This document shows, piece by piece, positions 1 to 14,795 of a DNA stretch of 64,000 nt. The position numbers and the translations under genes were made by a program. This stretch comes from Pezizomycotina sp. ARF18 (Eukaryota > Ascomycota), in assembly GCA_002224055.1 (NCBI GenBank), contig AZLU01000084.1:60036-124035 (forward strand), given 5' to 3'. Each line of letters begins with the position of its first letter. Positions within the stretch are counted from its first letter, which is position 1. The notes under the pieces were generated by a model. That model saw nothing but the letters and a program-made list of their open reading frames with translations, had not been told where the DNA came from and made no database searches.

Positions 1-1082
1 GAAAAAACAACAATTCAAAGAGATACTCATGATTTATTACATTCTTTTAACGTTTGGTGCTTCCTTTATTTACTAGTTGTCGCAGCGTATATACGGGCTG
101 TATACCTGGCCCGTTGTTTCGTACCGCATAACCTCGTTTTTTTCTCTCTGAAATTTCTCTTAGTTTCCTTTTTATTCTCATTTCAATTTCCTTTTTCCTT
201 CTGTTTTCCCATTCGATGCAGTACGCCCTCCTAGCCTCAAATGCACGGATGGAGGCTCTTTATTTATTTATTTTTGGAATTCTAGGGAGTAAGTATACGA
301 TTTAGTGCCTAAAGTCAAGTGGTTACTAATGTCATTCAGCGTAACGCCGGTACGTGCAGAAAATTGAAAAGAAAAATAAAATAATAAATAATAAATAAGT
401 CATATGAAAAAAGGGATCGGTGAATGCGAGCGCTCTCTCGAGTAAGTTAATAGAAATTGTATTTGTATGCAATAAATAGATAAATAAACTCATGATATAC
501 TAAGTACTGGATAGGTTATATGAATAGTTGAAGCTAGTATTCACCGGTATGCTCAATACAAGAACAAATAACAAGAATGATAGGATGGTCAAGTATAACT
601 AGACGACGCCAAATGGTCTCGCAAAGATACAACTTTTTTGTTTAGATTTCAGCATGATTGAGCAGTATTTTTGCCATATTTGGACCTTTATTCTCTTCTT
701 TCTGATTTTTTTCACTGACTCTATATACTTTCTTTTTATTTCAGTTCTTAGAAATCCTTTTGCTATAATATTGCAAATGATCTGTGTCTACTAGTGAATT
801 CCGCCTGTTCAATATATAATTTGAGAGCTCCTGATCCGAGCCTAGCTTGACTTCTTTCTCTAACCCTGGTGACTAGCGCTTGCAATAGCGCTTCGGATAT
901 ATACCTGCTGATGGGAGCGCCGCGAGACATTTTGAGGAGATAAAGCATTGTTTCCCCTTTTAAATTTTTAAGAGACAGCGAGTTTTATTTCTTTCTGTTC
1001 TTTTTCCCCGATCTTACTTATTCACGCTATCTCTTTTGTCTTTGAGCAAGGGTATCAAATAACTTCGTGAGGAAGAGTTGTA

Positions 1083-1116
1083 TAGTAGTAGTAGTAGTAG
1101 TAGTATAGTAGTAGTA
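1083..1116. repeat. TAG trinucleotide microsatellite
   Basis: An interrupted run of TAG units, broken once by TATAG, lies in noncoding DNA. Confidence 0.85.
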
Positions 1117-1537
1117 AAGGGAGACGCCGGTTTGTTTGAGAGTACGTACGCACACTGCATAGCCGCCGTGTGAGATGCGGTTCATGATTTAACTAACCCG
1201 CAGGGGAAAAAATGGATATAATATCATACAACACGGTCCGAGGTGGTAAGACACGCTCCATTATTGCAGCATCGATTCCGCCGCAAAAAAAAGTGAAAGT
1301 GACCATTAATTTTGCTGACATAGCTTCACGCCCTGCGATTTCTTCCTCTGACTTAGAGCAATAGCGTATTCTTTGTATTCTATTAAAAGAAATCAGAAAA
1401 GAACTAAAATAAATAAAAACGTATAGCTAGTCTCCTGTCAGGTGAATTTTCTCAGATACAAAAAAGAGAAAGGAAGAAAAGAGAGAAAAAATTAAGGTGA
1501 GAAGGGGTGGAGGGGGGTAAGGAAGAATCAGAGAGGA

Positions 1538-1569
<32 letters not shown>

Positions 1570-3836
1570 GGAAAGGGAAAAAAACTTGGTGTACTTTCAG
1601 GCGCAATCTCTGCATATTTTGCCGACATGCTGTTCGTGCTTACAGCACTACCTCAGCCTGTGCAAAAGTTAGGTCCTTTTTCTAAGGATAAAACCGAACG
1701 TACTTAGCAATAAGAAATTGGAGAGAGGGGAATGAATCCTCCCCCCTCACCATCTGAGGCTTTCTTGATAATTCGCAATACTTTTTTACTACTTTTTTTT
1801 ACCAAGAAAAAACAATGAATTCGACGTTAAGCACACATGTCATCCTACTGACACATGTTATACATTCCTCGCGCCCTTATATCTGTATCTCTCTATCCTG
1901 GTCTTAACTCAATTCCCTTTTCTTTCCTTTTCTTTCTCACTTACTTTTTTTCTAACCTCCATCTTATGCTCGCCTTCTCTGCAACTTTCAAGTTCGACTA
2001 TCTAATATACCGAGTTAATTGGCTCACGCACGTACTGCGTGTTTTGAAGAAGAAAAAAAAATCCAAGAGGTAACGTCAACATCATGTCTCTCGCATAAAT
2101 CCGCTAGAAGAGCTATATTAATTAATTCATGTGACGAACGTCTTCCAGCAAAAGCAATTTTTTTTTTTCCAAAAGCCTCCTTCGATGAACAAGCGGACGC
2201 GTACAAAGTCGAAAATACAGCATGGCAGAAGCAAGGAGCGGAAGACTCGCACAGCCTGAATCCAGACCCCGGAGACTCCAAGCGTCAAGCATGCTCGAAG
2301 TTCTCCTGTGCGATATGCCTGACGTACCAGGGACATGTATTTCTTTTTCATGCAGTTGGGTCGTTTGTAGGTATGGTGACTTACTTGCGTTAAAACACTA
2401 AAAACATTACCCCCCAAGGGAAGTCAAATGGGAAAAAAAAATAATAAATAAATAAAAAGAGCAAAAACGAGAAACTGAAAAAGGAAAAGTAGACTACTGG
2501 TACGCAAGTCGTACCATAGGGTGAGAATTCCTGCTCTCCGTTTGCTCTCTATCTGTGAGCTCTTTGGTTTCACTTTTCTTAATTTGATTTCCTTTTTTTT
2601 TTATCTTCTTAATTAATTAATTCAATTTATTTATTTTTCCAATATTTTTATTTTATTTCCCCCTTGTTTCATTCCATGTTTTCTCCTCGTCATTGAGTGT
2701 ATCTTTTTTTTCCCCTTCCTTTTAAATCGCAAAATAATAAATAATAATAATAATAATAAAAAAACAATAATCATCATTCTTATTTCTTATTCTTGTTTTT
2801 TTTATCCCCCACATTTTATACACTTCAGCTCGGGTTGCTCAAAAGAGTGCTGTGACTTTATTTGCCCCAGCCGTCCGAGAAATAGGAATGAATCACAGCA
2901 TAATAAACCTTGGGTATTACGGAAAGGCTAACAGTCCTAGTATACGAAGCTTTTCTAGGCAACTTGAACCAGTTTCAAAATCTAGAGAGCATAGGAAGGC
3001 TGACTTATACCAACCCATGAGGTGGCGTCGGAGAAAAGGTCCTCCTAGGCCAGAAAGACTACGACGAGGATAAAGGATGCCAGGAGAGTTATTGAAAGAA
3101 GTAGCAAGTCTGGTAATCGATCGACCTGCATATTAACCAGTATGCAAAATATATAGACCTTCATAGCAGGGGAAAAAAACATACGCACATTCATATATAC
3201 TAATATAATACAGAAATTACTTCATAGAATGACCTGGAAAGAAAGAAAATATATAAACAAAATAAAATAAAATAACCAAGAATATATTTTTTAAAAAAAG
3301 AAAAAAAAAAACAAGGAGCAGAAAAAGAAAAGTGAAAATGAAGAATAAGAAAGAAATAGTCCTGCAGCAGTGGAACGATGAACGCGGGCTTCTTATCAAA
3401 GCGTGAGTGTCAATTCAAGAAAACATAAAAAAAGAATAAATAAAATATAAGAAATACTTATACAATAAAAGCTCTTAACGGTCTATGTGGATACCACCAT
3501 CCTCCATTTCATTTACAAGTGCGAAAGAGTACTCCACTGCCAAAAAAAAAAAAAAAAAAAGTCCCTTGCCACGAGTCGCAACCTATCTTCATCGTTTACT
3601 TGATTAGCTGGTTAAATTGAGAGACCCATTCCCGCCGTTCATGCAAGACTTTTGCCTAACTGAGGTCGATAATGGAGACGATGGTGGTATTTTTTTTTCC
3701 GTTTTTATATTGACAGATATCATTCGCCGGGACTGTCCCAACATCCGGCCGAGCGCAGCACACATACAGACGGACTTCTATCACTTGAACGCGACCCGAG
3801 ATGTTAGTTCACTAAACGGAAAAGTAAAGAAAGAAA

Positions 3837-3873
<37 letters not shown>

Positions 3874-6031
3874 AAAACTCGAAAAACGACCCAAATAAGA
3901 AACGATAAATGGCCAACTCATCCATTACACTGAGCTCCATCTAGAAACCTTGACCGATGCTAAACTTTTCTTTCTTTTCCTCTTTTCCCTTTTCCCTTTT
4001 TTCTTGTTCTTGTTCTTTCTAGTTACTAACCCTTGCAACAACTTTCTTTTTTCTTTTCTTTCTTTTCTTTTCTTATTTTTTCTATCCCCTTCTTCTCCGA
4101 CACAATTCCTACTCCCGGCTACTTGGACGTCGTTATGTACATTCACCAACGGTGATCCATTTGAAGTGGCGTAACCGATGTGGGATGTGGGTTGGATACA
4201 TACCCCCAAGAAGATACTTTCACCATTATGCAGCGCACTTTTTTGCTTCCTAGACCTATGAGCTGTACAAAGGAGGCTGCATGTTTAGGTTTGTCTGAAA
4301 GCTGAACATCTTACCGATGGCTTCCACTTGAATGCCTTGGGGAGGTCGTCCTTGATCATCCCTCCGTTTCGCGTACCAAAAAAAGGAAAAACAATAACAA
4401 AAAACCGCGCCGTATTCGACCCTTACTTCTCAATGTATCCCAGAAACTTGATCATTGATCTTTCCACAACGTCGATGCAAGTCTAAGGACCATCAGTAAC
4501 GTTTCTTTTTTCAATAATATCTCATTTTATATCCTTTCCTTTGTTTTTCTGTCCGACTCGATGTATATCTGCACAGGCCCTCGATCCCGGCAGAGTAATA
4601 TATGAACATTACTTTTACGAAGATTTTGACATTCCTCGTCGTCTTGAGCGGCTTCTGCTCGTGCTCACTCTCGTAATCTCGTTCAGAAAAAAGAGGAAAG
4701 CAAAAGAGTCATCCCGGAGGCACGGCAAGCATTGGAGCTTTTACTTTTTGTTTCCTCTTAGTTCCCAAACACGCTGGTATCAGTTATCTACTTGGAAAGG
4801 AAAGTTCGGGCAGATACAATGGAAAAAGTGACTACAGTTTGTGAAATTGCCGGGAGAATTTTTGCACAATTGTGCGTTTTTGCTTGAGGTCCTGCTCGCA
4901 ATTATATTCGCTCTCTCCGTGCCCGAATATGACCGAAGGGATACACAATTTCCGTGTAGGATCTCTTATCACCAACTTCCACAGACTCAGTTTGATTCGT
5001 AGCCTCATCTTCATCTTTTGCTGCATATTTTATTGCCCTAGATTTGTGAATCTTCATGGTCCGCGCCGTTCCCCTAGTTTTCATCTCCTTTCGATATGAG
5101 TTCTGGTTGTCTTCGTTGTTCTGTGTGCCCTCTCCAGCTTTCCAGCTAGTTGTAGGACTCACAGGTTCAATATCGAGCACGGCTAGTTAGAGACATCAAA
5201 ATGGCTTCAAGAATTATCATCTAGAAGTTACATCGCAAACGGCGTTAATCACGATCGCAAGCAGGAGCGCAACAGAAAGATTTAACATAGCTACGTAGCG
5301 CTACTTAGGCATATTTCATACCTTAAAATTTATTACCTTTAAGCAACGCCAAAAGAATTTCATCAAATCATTCAAGGCTACGAGGAAGATTTAGTCTTCT
5401 ATTGCGCCCTTTTAAATGCCTCATCATTTAGGCTTTTGAGCTTACAGCGCTGTACAGCTACTCCGTAGCTCTGCGGCTTTCCCAAAACTTCCTTTTTGGC
5501 GTCACTAATGTGGTTAACATGAACGGCCTTCTCCTTCATCTATCAGTCAATATCGATCTCATCGCTTTCAGATCCTTCTGAATTCCAGTAGGAGACTTTA
5601 CATAACGGGATCTATCCACCTTAGCTACCACAGTCAAGTTCGACCATGCCACCACAACTCCACGCTCTCGTCTTAACACCATTTGCTGCGCGCTCTAATA
5701 GACTAAATGGCTCTGGACGAATCCGATCTAACTTAAGCTTTGAACGACATACAGCATTGCATATTCACTACCAGATTTCACACGGGAAGTTTATATTACT
5801 GTTATCATTGAAAAAGTTTCCCAAAATTCGCTCCTTGTAATACTTACTACTTTCCACCACAGATTTAGCGCACAACGAAAAGAATATATTCTAATAGTAT
5901 GGCTTCAACCCTTTTTATTCAGTTCCAGTTCTCTAACTAGTTAAAAAAAAAGAAAATGGAAAAAGAACGTAGGCGTTTACGACTCGTGACGTTCTACTTT
6001 AAATCGACGTCAACCGTTTCGTTGCTGTTGC

Positions 6032-6075
<44 letters not shown>
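6032..6075. repeat. TTA trinucleotide microsatellite
   Basis: A run of about 14 ATT/TTA units in noncoding DNA, upstream of the 3' end of KRR1. Confidence 0.9.
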
Positions 6076-6683
6076 TTCAGCTCGTCAACTTACCCACTCT
6101 AACATTTGATGATCACGAGGCAGTTTTTGTGAGGGGTAAAACCTCACCAATGAGTGAACGTCAATGTTTTAACTCGTTGAAACGTCCCAAAATCTGCACC
6201 TATAGCTCGTCTGGTGCCCAGCTCTGATTTTTATTTGGCCCTGCGAAATCACTAGCATTTTGCTATTCAGATTGAGCAGCGTTGAAACAGAAGGCTTAAG
6301 GTATGAGCAAACGACTATTTTTTTTATACACTTTCAAGATTAATTACGCCGCTAAAACTGTTGCTATTACTTAATACTTGAAAATAGAGCCTCAAGCAAG
6401 TTTTTGTCTCTTGAAATGTTCGATTTTCTATAGTACAAGGGGTACTAAATCCGAGATAAGCTTGTCTAATGGAACCCATACCTAGCTATTTACGGATCAA
6501 ATCTAGCTTAGAATATTGATACATACATACTATACAAAATATAAAAACAATAGACATATAAATACATCTTGTCAATAAAATGCTTCCGTGAACAATATAT
6601 TGAACCTAAAAAACTGCAAGTCGACAAAGAAAAATAGGTCAAGGAGCGCCTAATAAACTCATTTCCTCAACATCGTACAATTT

Positions 6684-8393
<1,710 letters not shown>

Positions 8394-8741
8394 GGCGAAC
8401 GAACTGTGATTCGGGCTTAATGGTGAGAATGAGATGGTTTCGGTTTAAAGGTTTTCATCCCAAAAATTATAGCATGGAACCTTTTCCTATGCCAAGAAGG
8501 CCGAAATTTTAGCACAGCCGAAAAATAGAAGTTGCACGCACTAATAAGCACGCATGGAGGAGTGAACACAAAAAAGAAAAGAATAGCTCCGCGCGTACAA
8601 AAGCAGAAAACCGAGCCAGGACCAAAAAAGCTACTACTAAGCTCTTTCTCCCGCATTGACGTCGAAACCTTCATTCAATACCTCAAAGTCACGAAACCTA
8701 ACCAACAAAACACCTTCTCCGACTAGCTCCAGCTTCATAAA
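8394..8741. promoter_or_regulatory. Bidirectional promoter between KRR1 and PRE9
   Basis: Only 348 bases separate the divergent KRR1 and PRE9 start codons, so both promoters and 5' leaders must lie here. Around 8428-8437 the sequence AATGAGATGG resembles part of the PAC element (core GATGAGAT) known upstream of yeast ribosome-biogenesis genes, and two CCGAAA-plus-A/T stretches lie near 8503 and 8519. The arrangement is seen directly; the PAC assignment is a weak inference. Confidence 0.5.
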
Positions 8742-9949
8742 ATGTCTCGAAGATACGATTCACGAGTATGCCTTTCGAACCTCTGCTTACTTTCTTATCA
8801 CCTACAACGTTTGAAGCTTCCAAAGCTCGGTAGCTCATTTACTAACACCGTCTTGGTACAACCTAGACAACCATCTTCTCCCAGAAGGCCGCCTGTACCA
8901 GGTCGAATACGCCCTTGAAGCTATCTCGCACGCTGGAACTGCGTTGGGTATCTCGCTCAAGATGGTATCGTCCTCGCCGCTGAGCGTAAGGTCACCAGCA
9001 AGCTACTGGAGCAAGACACGTCAGCGGAGAAGCTCTACATCCTCAACGAGTAAATAATCATTCCTCTACACCCTTACCTAAGCTCTAAGTACAGTCTGCC
9101 ATAGGCACCTCCTATGTTTTCTCGGCTCTGCCATCAGTACAAGAATTGCAGTTCATCCTTAGAAAGTTAATCCCCTGCTGTGGAGTTTCTCTTACTAATA
9201 TACTTTGCCTTACCTGAAAGCAACATGATCTGCGCCGTAGCCGGCATGAACGCTGACGCCAACATACTGATTAACTACGCTCGGTCAACGGCACAACAAT
9301 ATCTGAGGACGTACAATGAGGAGATACCTTGCGAACAGCTCGTCAAGCGCCTGTGCGACCTTAAGCAAGGATATACGCAGCACGGAGGTCCGTTCCATAT
9401 GTCCCTCACCATAGCCCCACCAGACTTCGGAGGCTTTATCTTGCAACACGTGCGATAAAACCCAAGGTACATAGTAGCTAAAATAGCCCCTCTCATAAAT
9501 AGGTTTACGTCCATTCGGTGTTTCGTTCATTTACGCGGGCTACGATAAACTGAGACAGTTCCAACTGTATCAGTCGAACCCGTCTGGCAATTACGGTGGC
9601 TGGAAGGCGACGAGTGTCGGTGCCAACAACGCTAGCGCGCAGAGTCTACTAAAGCAAGATTACAAGGAAGAGTGCGACCTCAAGGAGGCGTGCGGTATCG
9701 CTGTTAAGGTGCTAAGCAAGACTATGGACAGCACGACGCTCTCGAGCGAGAAACGTAAGTTCTTGAACGACTTTGCTAGTTTAGTATCTGTTTGAAATAT
9801 CCCTCTCTAACCGCGTCTGCAATAGTCGAGTTTGCTACCGTTGGAACAAGAAATGGGAAGATCTACCACAAGCTGTGGTCGGCGGAGGAGATTGATGCTC
9901 TTCTCAAGGAGCACGGCCTGGGCAAGGAGATGAACCTTCGGAGGAATAA
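8742..9949 (+). CDS. PRE9: 20S proteasome subunit alpha 3 (PSMA4 type)
   Basis: A structural, non-catalytic alpha-ring subunit of the 20S proteasome core. The start MSRRYDSR is followed by [19 protein letters not shown], the proteasome A-type N-terminal signature. Exons are 8742-8765, 8867-9049, 9221-9387, 9503-9754 and 9826-9949, all with GT/AG borders and good joins. Later blocks include [69 protein letters not shown] and [18 protein letters not shown]. The total, about 250 residues, fits the family. Frame changes at about 8880 (IFS-PEGR), 8953 (LGI-LAQDG) and 9931 each look like one missing base. With the last one restored, the protein ends in an acidic tail DEPSEE at 9949; read literally it continues to 9992. 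Essential-type housekeeping gene, so pseudogenisation is unlikely. Confidence 0.95.
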
Positions 9950-10683
9950 ATACAAGATATGTTATACAAAAATTTTTTTTCTAATTATATGAACAAAAAA
10001 GACGAAACACTTAGTGGAGATCTTTGTTTCTCTATAAAAGAGGGCGTGTCGTATAATTATCTGGTATGTCATTCGAGAAGCATTTTGGCCAGCCGTACTT
10101 GAGCGTCTGAAGGTCGTAGATCTTAATTCGGCAGCAACGAGAGAGAGAGAGTAGAAAACGACAGCTACCAGCAATGGCTATCGGAATCATATTTGAAATA
10201 GTGAACGTCTTCCTTTATATCCCTTGAGCCGCACCTATCTGAGATCGGCTGAGATTATCTTATATTAGATTAGGTGGGATATATATAAGATTAGATAAGA
10301 TCCAATCCTTTTTTAAGCTTCGTTCAAATCCTGAGCCTGCTCCAGATTGGGCAAAGCGTGCCATTTGAGCGTTACAAAGGGACAAATCAAAATCTCTTTT
10401 TCCGCTTTTCTGAGTTCTAAGTTCTAACGCGTTCCCTTTCCTTATTTTGAAAAATCGCACACAAAGTTCGTTAAAAAACTCTCTCATCCTATTTTTCCCA
10501 ACCCTTCCAAATAATTTTCATCGTCAACCCCATCGTCATCACACTTCCTGGGAACGTCAAAGGTATCTTTTCCTTCCTTCCACATCGCTTCAAAGCGGCG
10601 ACAAGCTCGATCATATCGGAAACCTCTGTTTAGCATAAAGCAGGCCTAACGAACTAGGATCAAGCTGGCGATTGTCTCGGCAG
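9950..10683. other. Intergenic region and probable 5' leader of RSC9
   Basis: No gene seen. The segment at 10240-10305 is rich in GATTA/GATAA words (AGATTATCTTATATTAGATT, AGATTAGATAAGATCC), which resemble GATA-factor sites, but I cannot show function. A possible leader intron may run from a donor near 10560 to the AG at 10682-10683, just before the RSC9 coding frame. Confidence 0.4.
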
Positions 10684-13600
10684 ACAACCTTTCAGGATGC
10701 CTCCCGTACCGCCCGTAATCGCTGGGCGAACAAGCCAGTTGACGACTCTGATATAGAGAGAACGCCAGAATATACAGAATTTATCGAAACCCTGACGAAG
10801 TTTGTGCAGGAGCGCGGGTAAGGAACCCCTTCAATTGCCTATACAGATCGTTCCCCCTTTATCCATTGCCCTTCTGCAGGAGGCCACTATTCAGTGCTTC
10901 TGCGACAGTGCATGGGCTAATCTGACGCTCTCTAATCTCTCTTATCAGAACCGAGAAATATTTCAGCCCTGAACCTGAGCTGGGCCGCAAGAAGATTGAC
11001 CTCCGGAAGTTATATATTCGGGTCGTTGAGAAAGGTGGATATGACAAGGTCAGCGACGAAAAAAGTTAGTAGCCGACTCACAATGCGCCCATCGTCATCT
11101 ATCCAGCCAATTTTTTTTTTAAGGCTAACATTATCGCTCTCTTTCACATAAAGGCGCCTGGCGCAATATGGCGCAAGATTACAAGCCAATCGTTAACAAC
11201 ACAAACGCCGGTTTCCTTCTAAAAACCATCTACTATAAAATGCTTGTGTAATTATTACTGCGCCCTCCTGTTCACTTTTTTTGTTTTTTCATCTCTGCCC
11301 TTTCCTCTTCTACGATCACCTTGTACTAAGATCAACGAAAATCTACACGACAACAGAGCTTACGAAATCGTCGACCATCACAAGAAAGAGCCACCGCCGA
11401 AGGAAATCCTCGAAGAAATGACGGCAGCTGGCGGGAGCGTTCTAACTCGAACACTAGAAAACTATAGTCACAAGCTTCACACTGAACCTGAGAAAGAGAC
11501 GGACGGTAGCACTCCAGGTCGGCCGCGCCGGGGATCAGGCGATTCTCCTGCGCCGGAACGTTCTGCAGCTGCAGCCTCATCAGGAAGGAGTCTTAGGGAA
11601 GCGCCACCTCGTCGTGTCCTCTATCAGCCAGAAGTTGCGACTCCCAAGCCACGCGGTGCTGCCGCAGCCGGCTCCCCGGCCGCCAGCACTGGTGGCGGTA
11701 CTCCTACGCCCGCAGACAGGCAGAGCAGCGTAAACTTGAACAACTCCTCATCGGCATTGGGTCTCAATTCCGCAAAGGCTGGAGACCGTGCGTTCAAAGA
11801 TATCCCTGGGTTCAACCCTTTGACAGCGACTGGGTCGCAATTTGCGGCGGCTAGAATCATCCCTATACCTGTCAGAACACCACTGAATGCTCCTGCAATG
11901 TACGGCAAGCGTAAGGCGCAAGCGGTACAGGCGGACATGCGGTACAAGTTGGAGCGGGGTACAAGGGTCCGTCATACATACACAGGATCCAAATGGCTAT
12001 CAAGTGTCCTATACCGGAGGAAATTGAATGGGGGCTTTACAATCTATTGAAATTTACGTTGCACAAACGATGTCATCTTCAACCAGTGGAGTATATTAGC
12101 AGAAGCTGTACTGGATCATCTACGACAGGGCTACAACGCGCATGTGGTGGCTCGGAAGAAGGCCGCTTCCCGTGGCGGCTCTGCTCTCTCCCGGACCTCG
12201 ATATTAGCCAAAACGTTTTAAACGCCGCCTTGATCCTAAGAAACCTGGCCCTGAATAGGGAGAACGCGCAGTTTTTGTCCCAGAGGATGAGAGCGGGAAC
12301 ACACATGTATAAGTGTCTCAAAGAGTTCGATGCGGGAGAGCTGAGGCACTACCTGCTTGATATTACAGAGTCGATCGCTTACTACCTGAACATCTCGGAA
12401 AACAGGGATCTTTTAAAAGTTCTCTTCCGAATTATCCCGAGGCTGGTCGCGGCGAGGTTACTGTATGCCTGAAAGCACTGGCAATGCTTGTTATTAGGGA
12501 TGATAAGAATTCGCTAGAGCAGGCAAGCGATGACGTTTTGAATGTGGTCATCGAACAGCTATACCTCCAGGACGAATCCGTTATCAGCGCGGCATTAGAC
12601 TTCCTTTACCAGTTTACATCCTTCGAGGACAACAGTACTCGGTTCCTCATGCTATTCCCAACTCACGTCCTCAGCCAACTCTGCCGCTTGTGCACCTATA
12701 ACGCCCACACCCAATATCACTATAAGGAATTAAAAGGGACGCATCACCGCGTTAGTGCGCCACTAGAGGGCCAAGGACGATACCACCTCTGCCTAAGGAT
12801 ATCATCAAAGAACTGCAAGGTTTCACGGAACCCGAGCGTGCTACCAAGTGGTATGTTATATGCAGTCCAACTTTTATAGTGAGAAAAGTGACCTTTATGA
12901 TCATTTCGCTAACATGGCTTTTTATCTTGTTTATGATAGGATGCGGTGTTTGTTCGAACAAGATGAACACTCGGATATAACCCAAATTCAACTGTGGCAG
13001 GCTTATCAGACGCGTTTCAATGATTCCGCATTCATGGGTCGTCCGATTCTTCCCGCGGCAGATTTCATCAAGAACGTCTCCGTTGCTTTTAAGAAAGCTA
13101 GTGCAATGGTCGTCAACAATCCCGATGGCAACCCTGGAAAATTTATCATCAAAGGTATCAGGCCTCGTCTCGTCCCTGTTTCCATCAAGGGTGAACAGTA
13201 TACCAAGTGTAAGTGGGTAGTTCCGGAACCGCAAGGCGGCACCCACCACCACCCTGCCGGCTTGGACAAGAACCAGCATGTGTGCGGCCAGTTTACGAAG
13301 CCTGGAGACGATCTGTATTTCCACCTCATCGAGAACCACTGTCAACCTGATGCCAGCGCGAAGATGATCTGCCGCTGGGCCAATTGCCGCCGCTTTGCTC
13401 CCGACGGCGCCGCCACCCGCCACGAATTCCGCGCTCACATTCAAACTCACATCCCTACCCCTCAAAAACCCGTCGTTGATCTCGAGGGCAAACCGATCGC
13501 ACACATGAAGCAGGCTCCCGAGGATCCTCTGCCGGCTAAGACCCCGCAGAAGAACCCTTATATGAAGTTCAAAGTGCGTAATACGCGTATTGACGAGAAG

Positions 13601-13753
13601 AATGAGCCTGCAGGCGTTCCTTACGTTGCGTCGCTGGTGCTCAGGAACCTTGCGAGGACTACGGATACCATTGCCAAGCGCAGGTACGGCCAGGTTGTTC
13701 CTGCAATCTGGAAGATATTTGAGGAGAATTCCGTGCTCCGTAACCGCTGCTAG
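10684..13753 (+). CDS. RSC9: RSC9-type ARID/RFX chromatin-remodelling subunit
   Basis: Subunit of the RSC (SWI/SNF-type) chromatin remodeller, nuclear, contributing DNA binding. Exons are about 10684-10817, 10949-11064, 11154-11246, 11357-12850 and 12940-13753. The N-terminal third is an ARID domain: RTPEYTEFIETLTKFVQERG, LGRKKIDLRKLYIRVVEKGG, YDKVSDEKSAWRNMAQDY, NTNAGFLLKTIYYKMLVAYE, followed by the RSC9-typical KEPPPKEILEEMTAAGG. The middle is a helical, armadillo-like stretch. The C-terminal exon holds an RFX-like winged-helix region (CLFEQDEHSDITQIQLWQAY) and a C2H2-type zinc finger (CRWANC...RHEFRAHIQTH), the order seen in ARID2. Several single-base frame breaks occur in the large exon 4. 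The initiator codon is not resolved: the ARID frame is open back to an acceptor-like AG at 10682, while an ATG at 10697 is in another frame. Confidence 0.9.
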
Positions 13754-14764
13754 ACTGCCTGAACGGTATCACACGAACAACAATGAGGGCCAGCTCGATG
13801 AATGAATCTTTTTTATCGCAGAAAATGGGTTCATTACTTTTGTCACAACATTTGATAAAAAAAAAAGGCCTTGCCAGCTCTGAAACATCGAATATTGACT
13901 TTAGATCGAGCTTTCTCCCTTTTTAAACATATAATAATCAACATGGCAGCTATATCTGGGCAGAGACTAAATATAATAACTATTTATGATAACTTAAAAT
14001 CTTCAACTTTTTTATATGAGCAATCGGTGTTTCTTTTTATTATTTCAAATGTTCAATATTGTTGCTTCAAAACATATTCAAAGGGGGTTTTTTTTCAATT
14101 CATTTCTTTTAATTCGTGCTCATTTTCAAACCTACTACTATATTTCCTTTCTCTTCCTTTTATTATCATTACCAAGTTCAATCCAAAATTAGCCTTAAGG
14201 AGTTGTCAAAAGGTTCACTGGATCAATCTATACTACTGTGCTTTTATTTCATGCCTTTTACTCGTCCTAAATTTGACACTAATATCCTTTTATTTCTCGA
14301 TGAATTTCATAATTGTTGTGTTTTTTGCTCAGTGATCATTTGATCTGATTGTATACTAAGTACTTTCAACGTGTTGAAAAGGTGCAAGAATTGTCGCGAT
14401 ACATAACAAGAATCGATCTAAAATTAACAGGGTGATGTATGATCGATGTTCCGCCGGCATTCCCAGATTTCTTAAGATCTCTGGTTTCCTATTCCTTCAT
14501 TAGTCAGTTTCCGAGACGTGGTTAAATGACGTCTTAATGCTCACCACTGTACCTTGTCTTCTTGGTGTCTCCAAATCATTTGAAAGAAAATTGATATTTG
14601 CTCTAATCTTAAAATTACCTTAATAATAATATTGCACGGAGTCTAAGGCTCTTGAGCTTCTATAACTGGTAGCAAGTATCTAATATCGCGATACTTTCAG
14701 CTGAAAATTTCGGTTCGTTGCGACCGAACAGACTATATTCGAAGATCTATATCGATATTTTCTG

Positions 14765-14795
<31 letters not shown>

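Larger units (their letters stand above)
1..6683. other. AT-rich region without recognisable gene
   Basis: No conserved protein could be recognised on either strand. The stretch is AT-rich with many A/T homopolymers (for example 27 A at 1537-1563 and a long A run near 3839-3867), a TAG-type microsatellite near 1083-1116 and a TTA microsatellite near 6032-6075. More GC-balanced islands at about 2110-2340, 2850-3075, 4300-4380 (minus strand) and 5500-5760 have short open frames but no family resemblance I can name. They may be lone exons, untranslated RNA or decayed repeats. Confidence 0.5.

Noticed and set aside
1427-1707. Open frames across the poly-A run near 1537-1563 on both strands
   Set aside because: They are generated by the homopolymer (poly-Lys or poly-Phe) and have no conserved content.
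3925-4209. Lys-rich minus-strand and Phe/Leu-rich plus-strand frames
   Set aside because: Composition follows from a pyrimidine-rich tract. Both strands are open for the same reason.
10301-10400. A GTTCAAATCC sequence resembling a tRNA T-loop
   Set aside because: The flanking bases do not form a T-stem and no D- or anticodon arm is present upstream.
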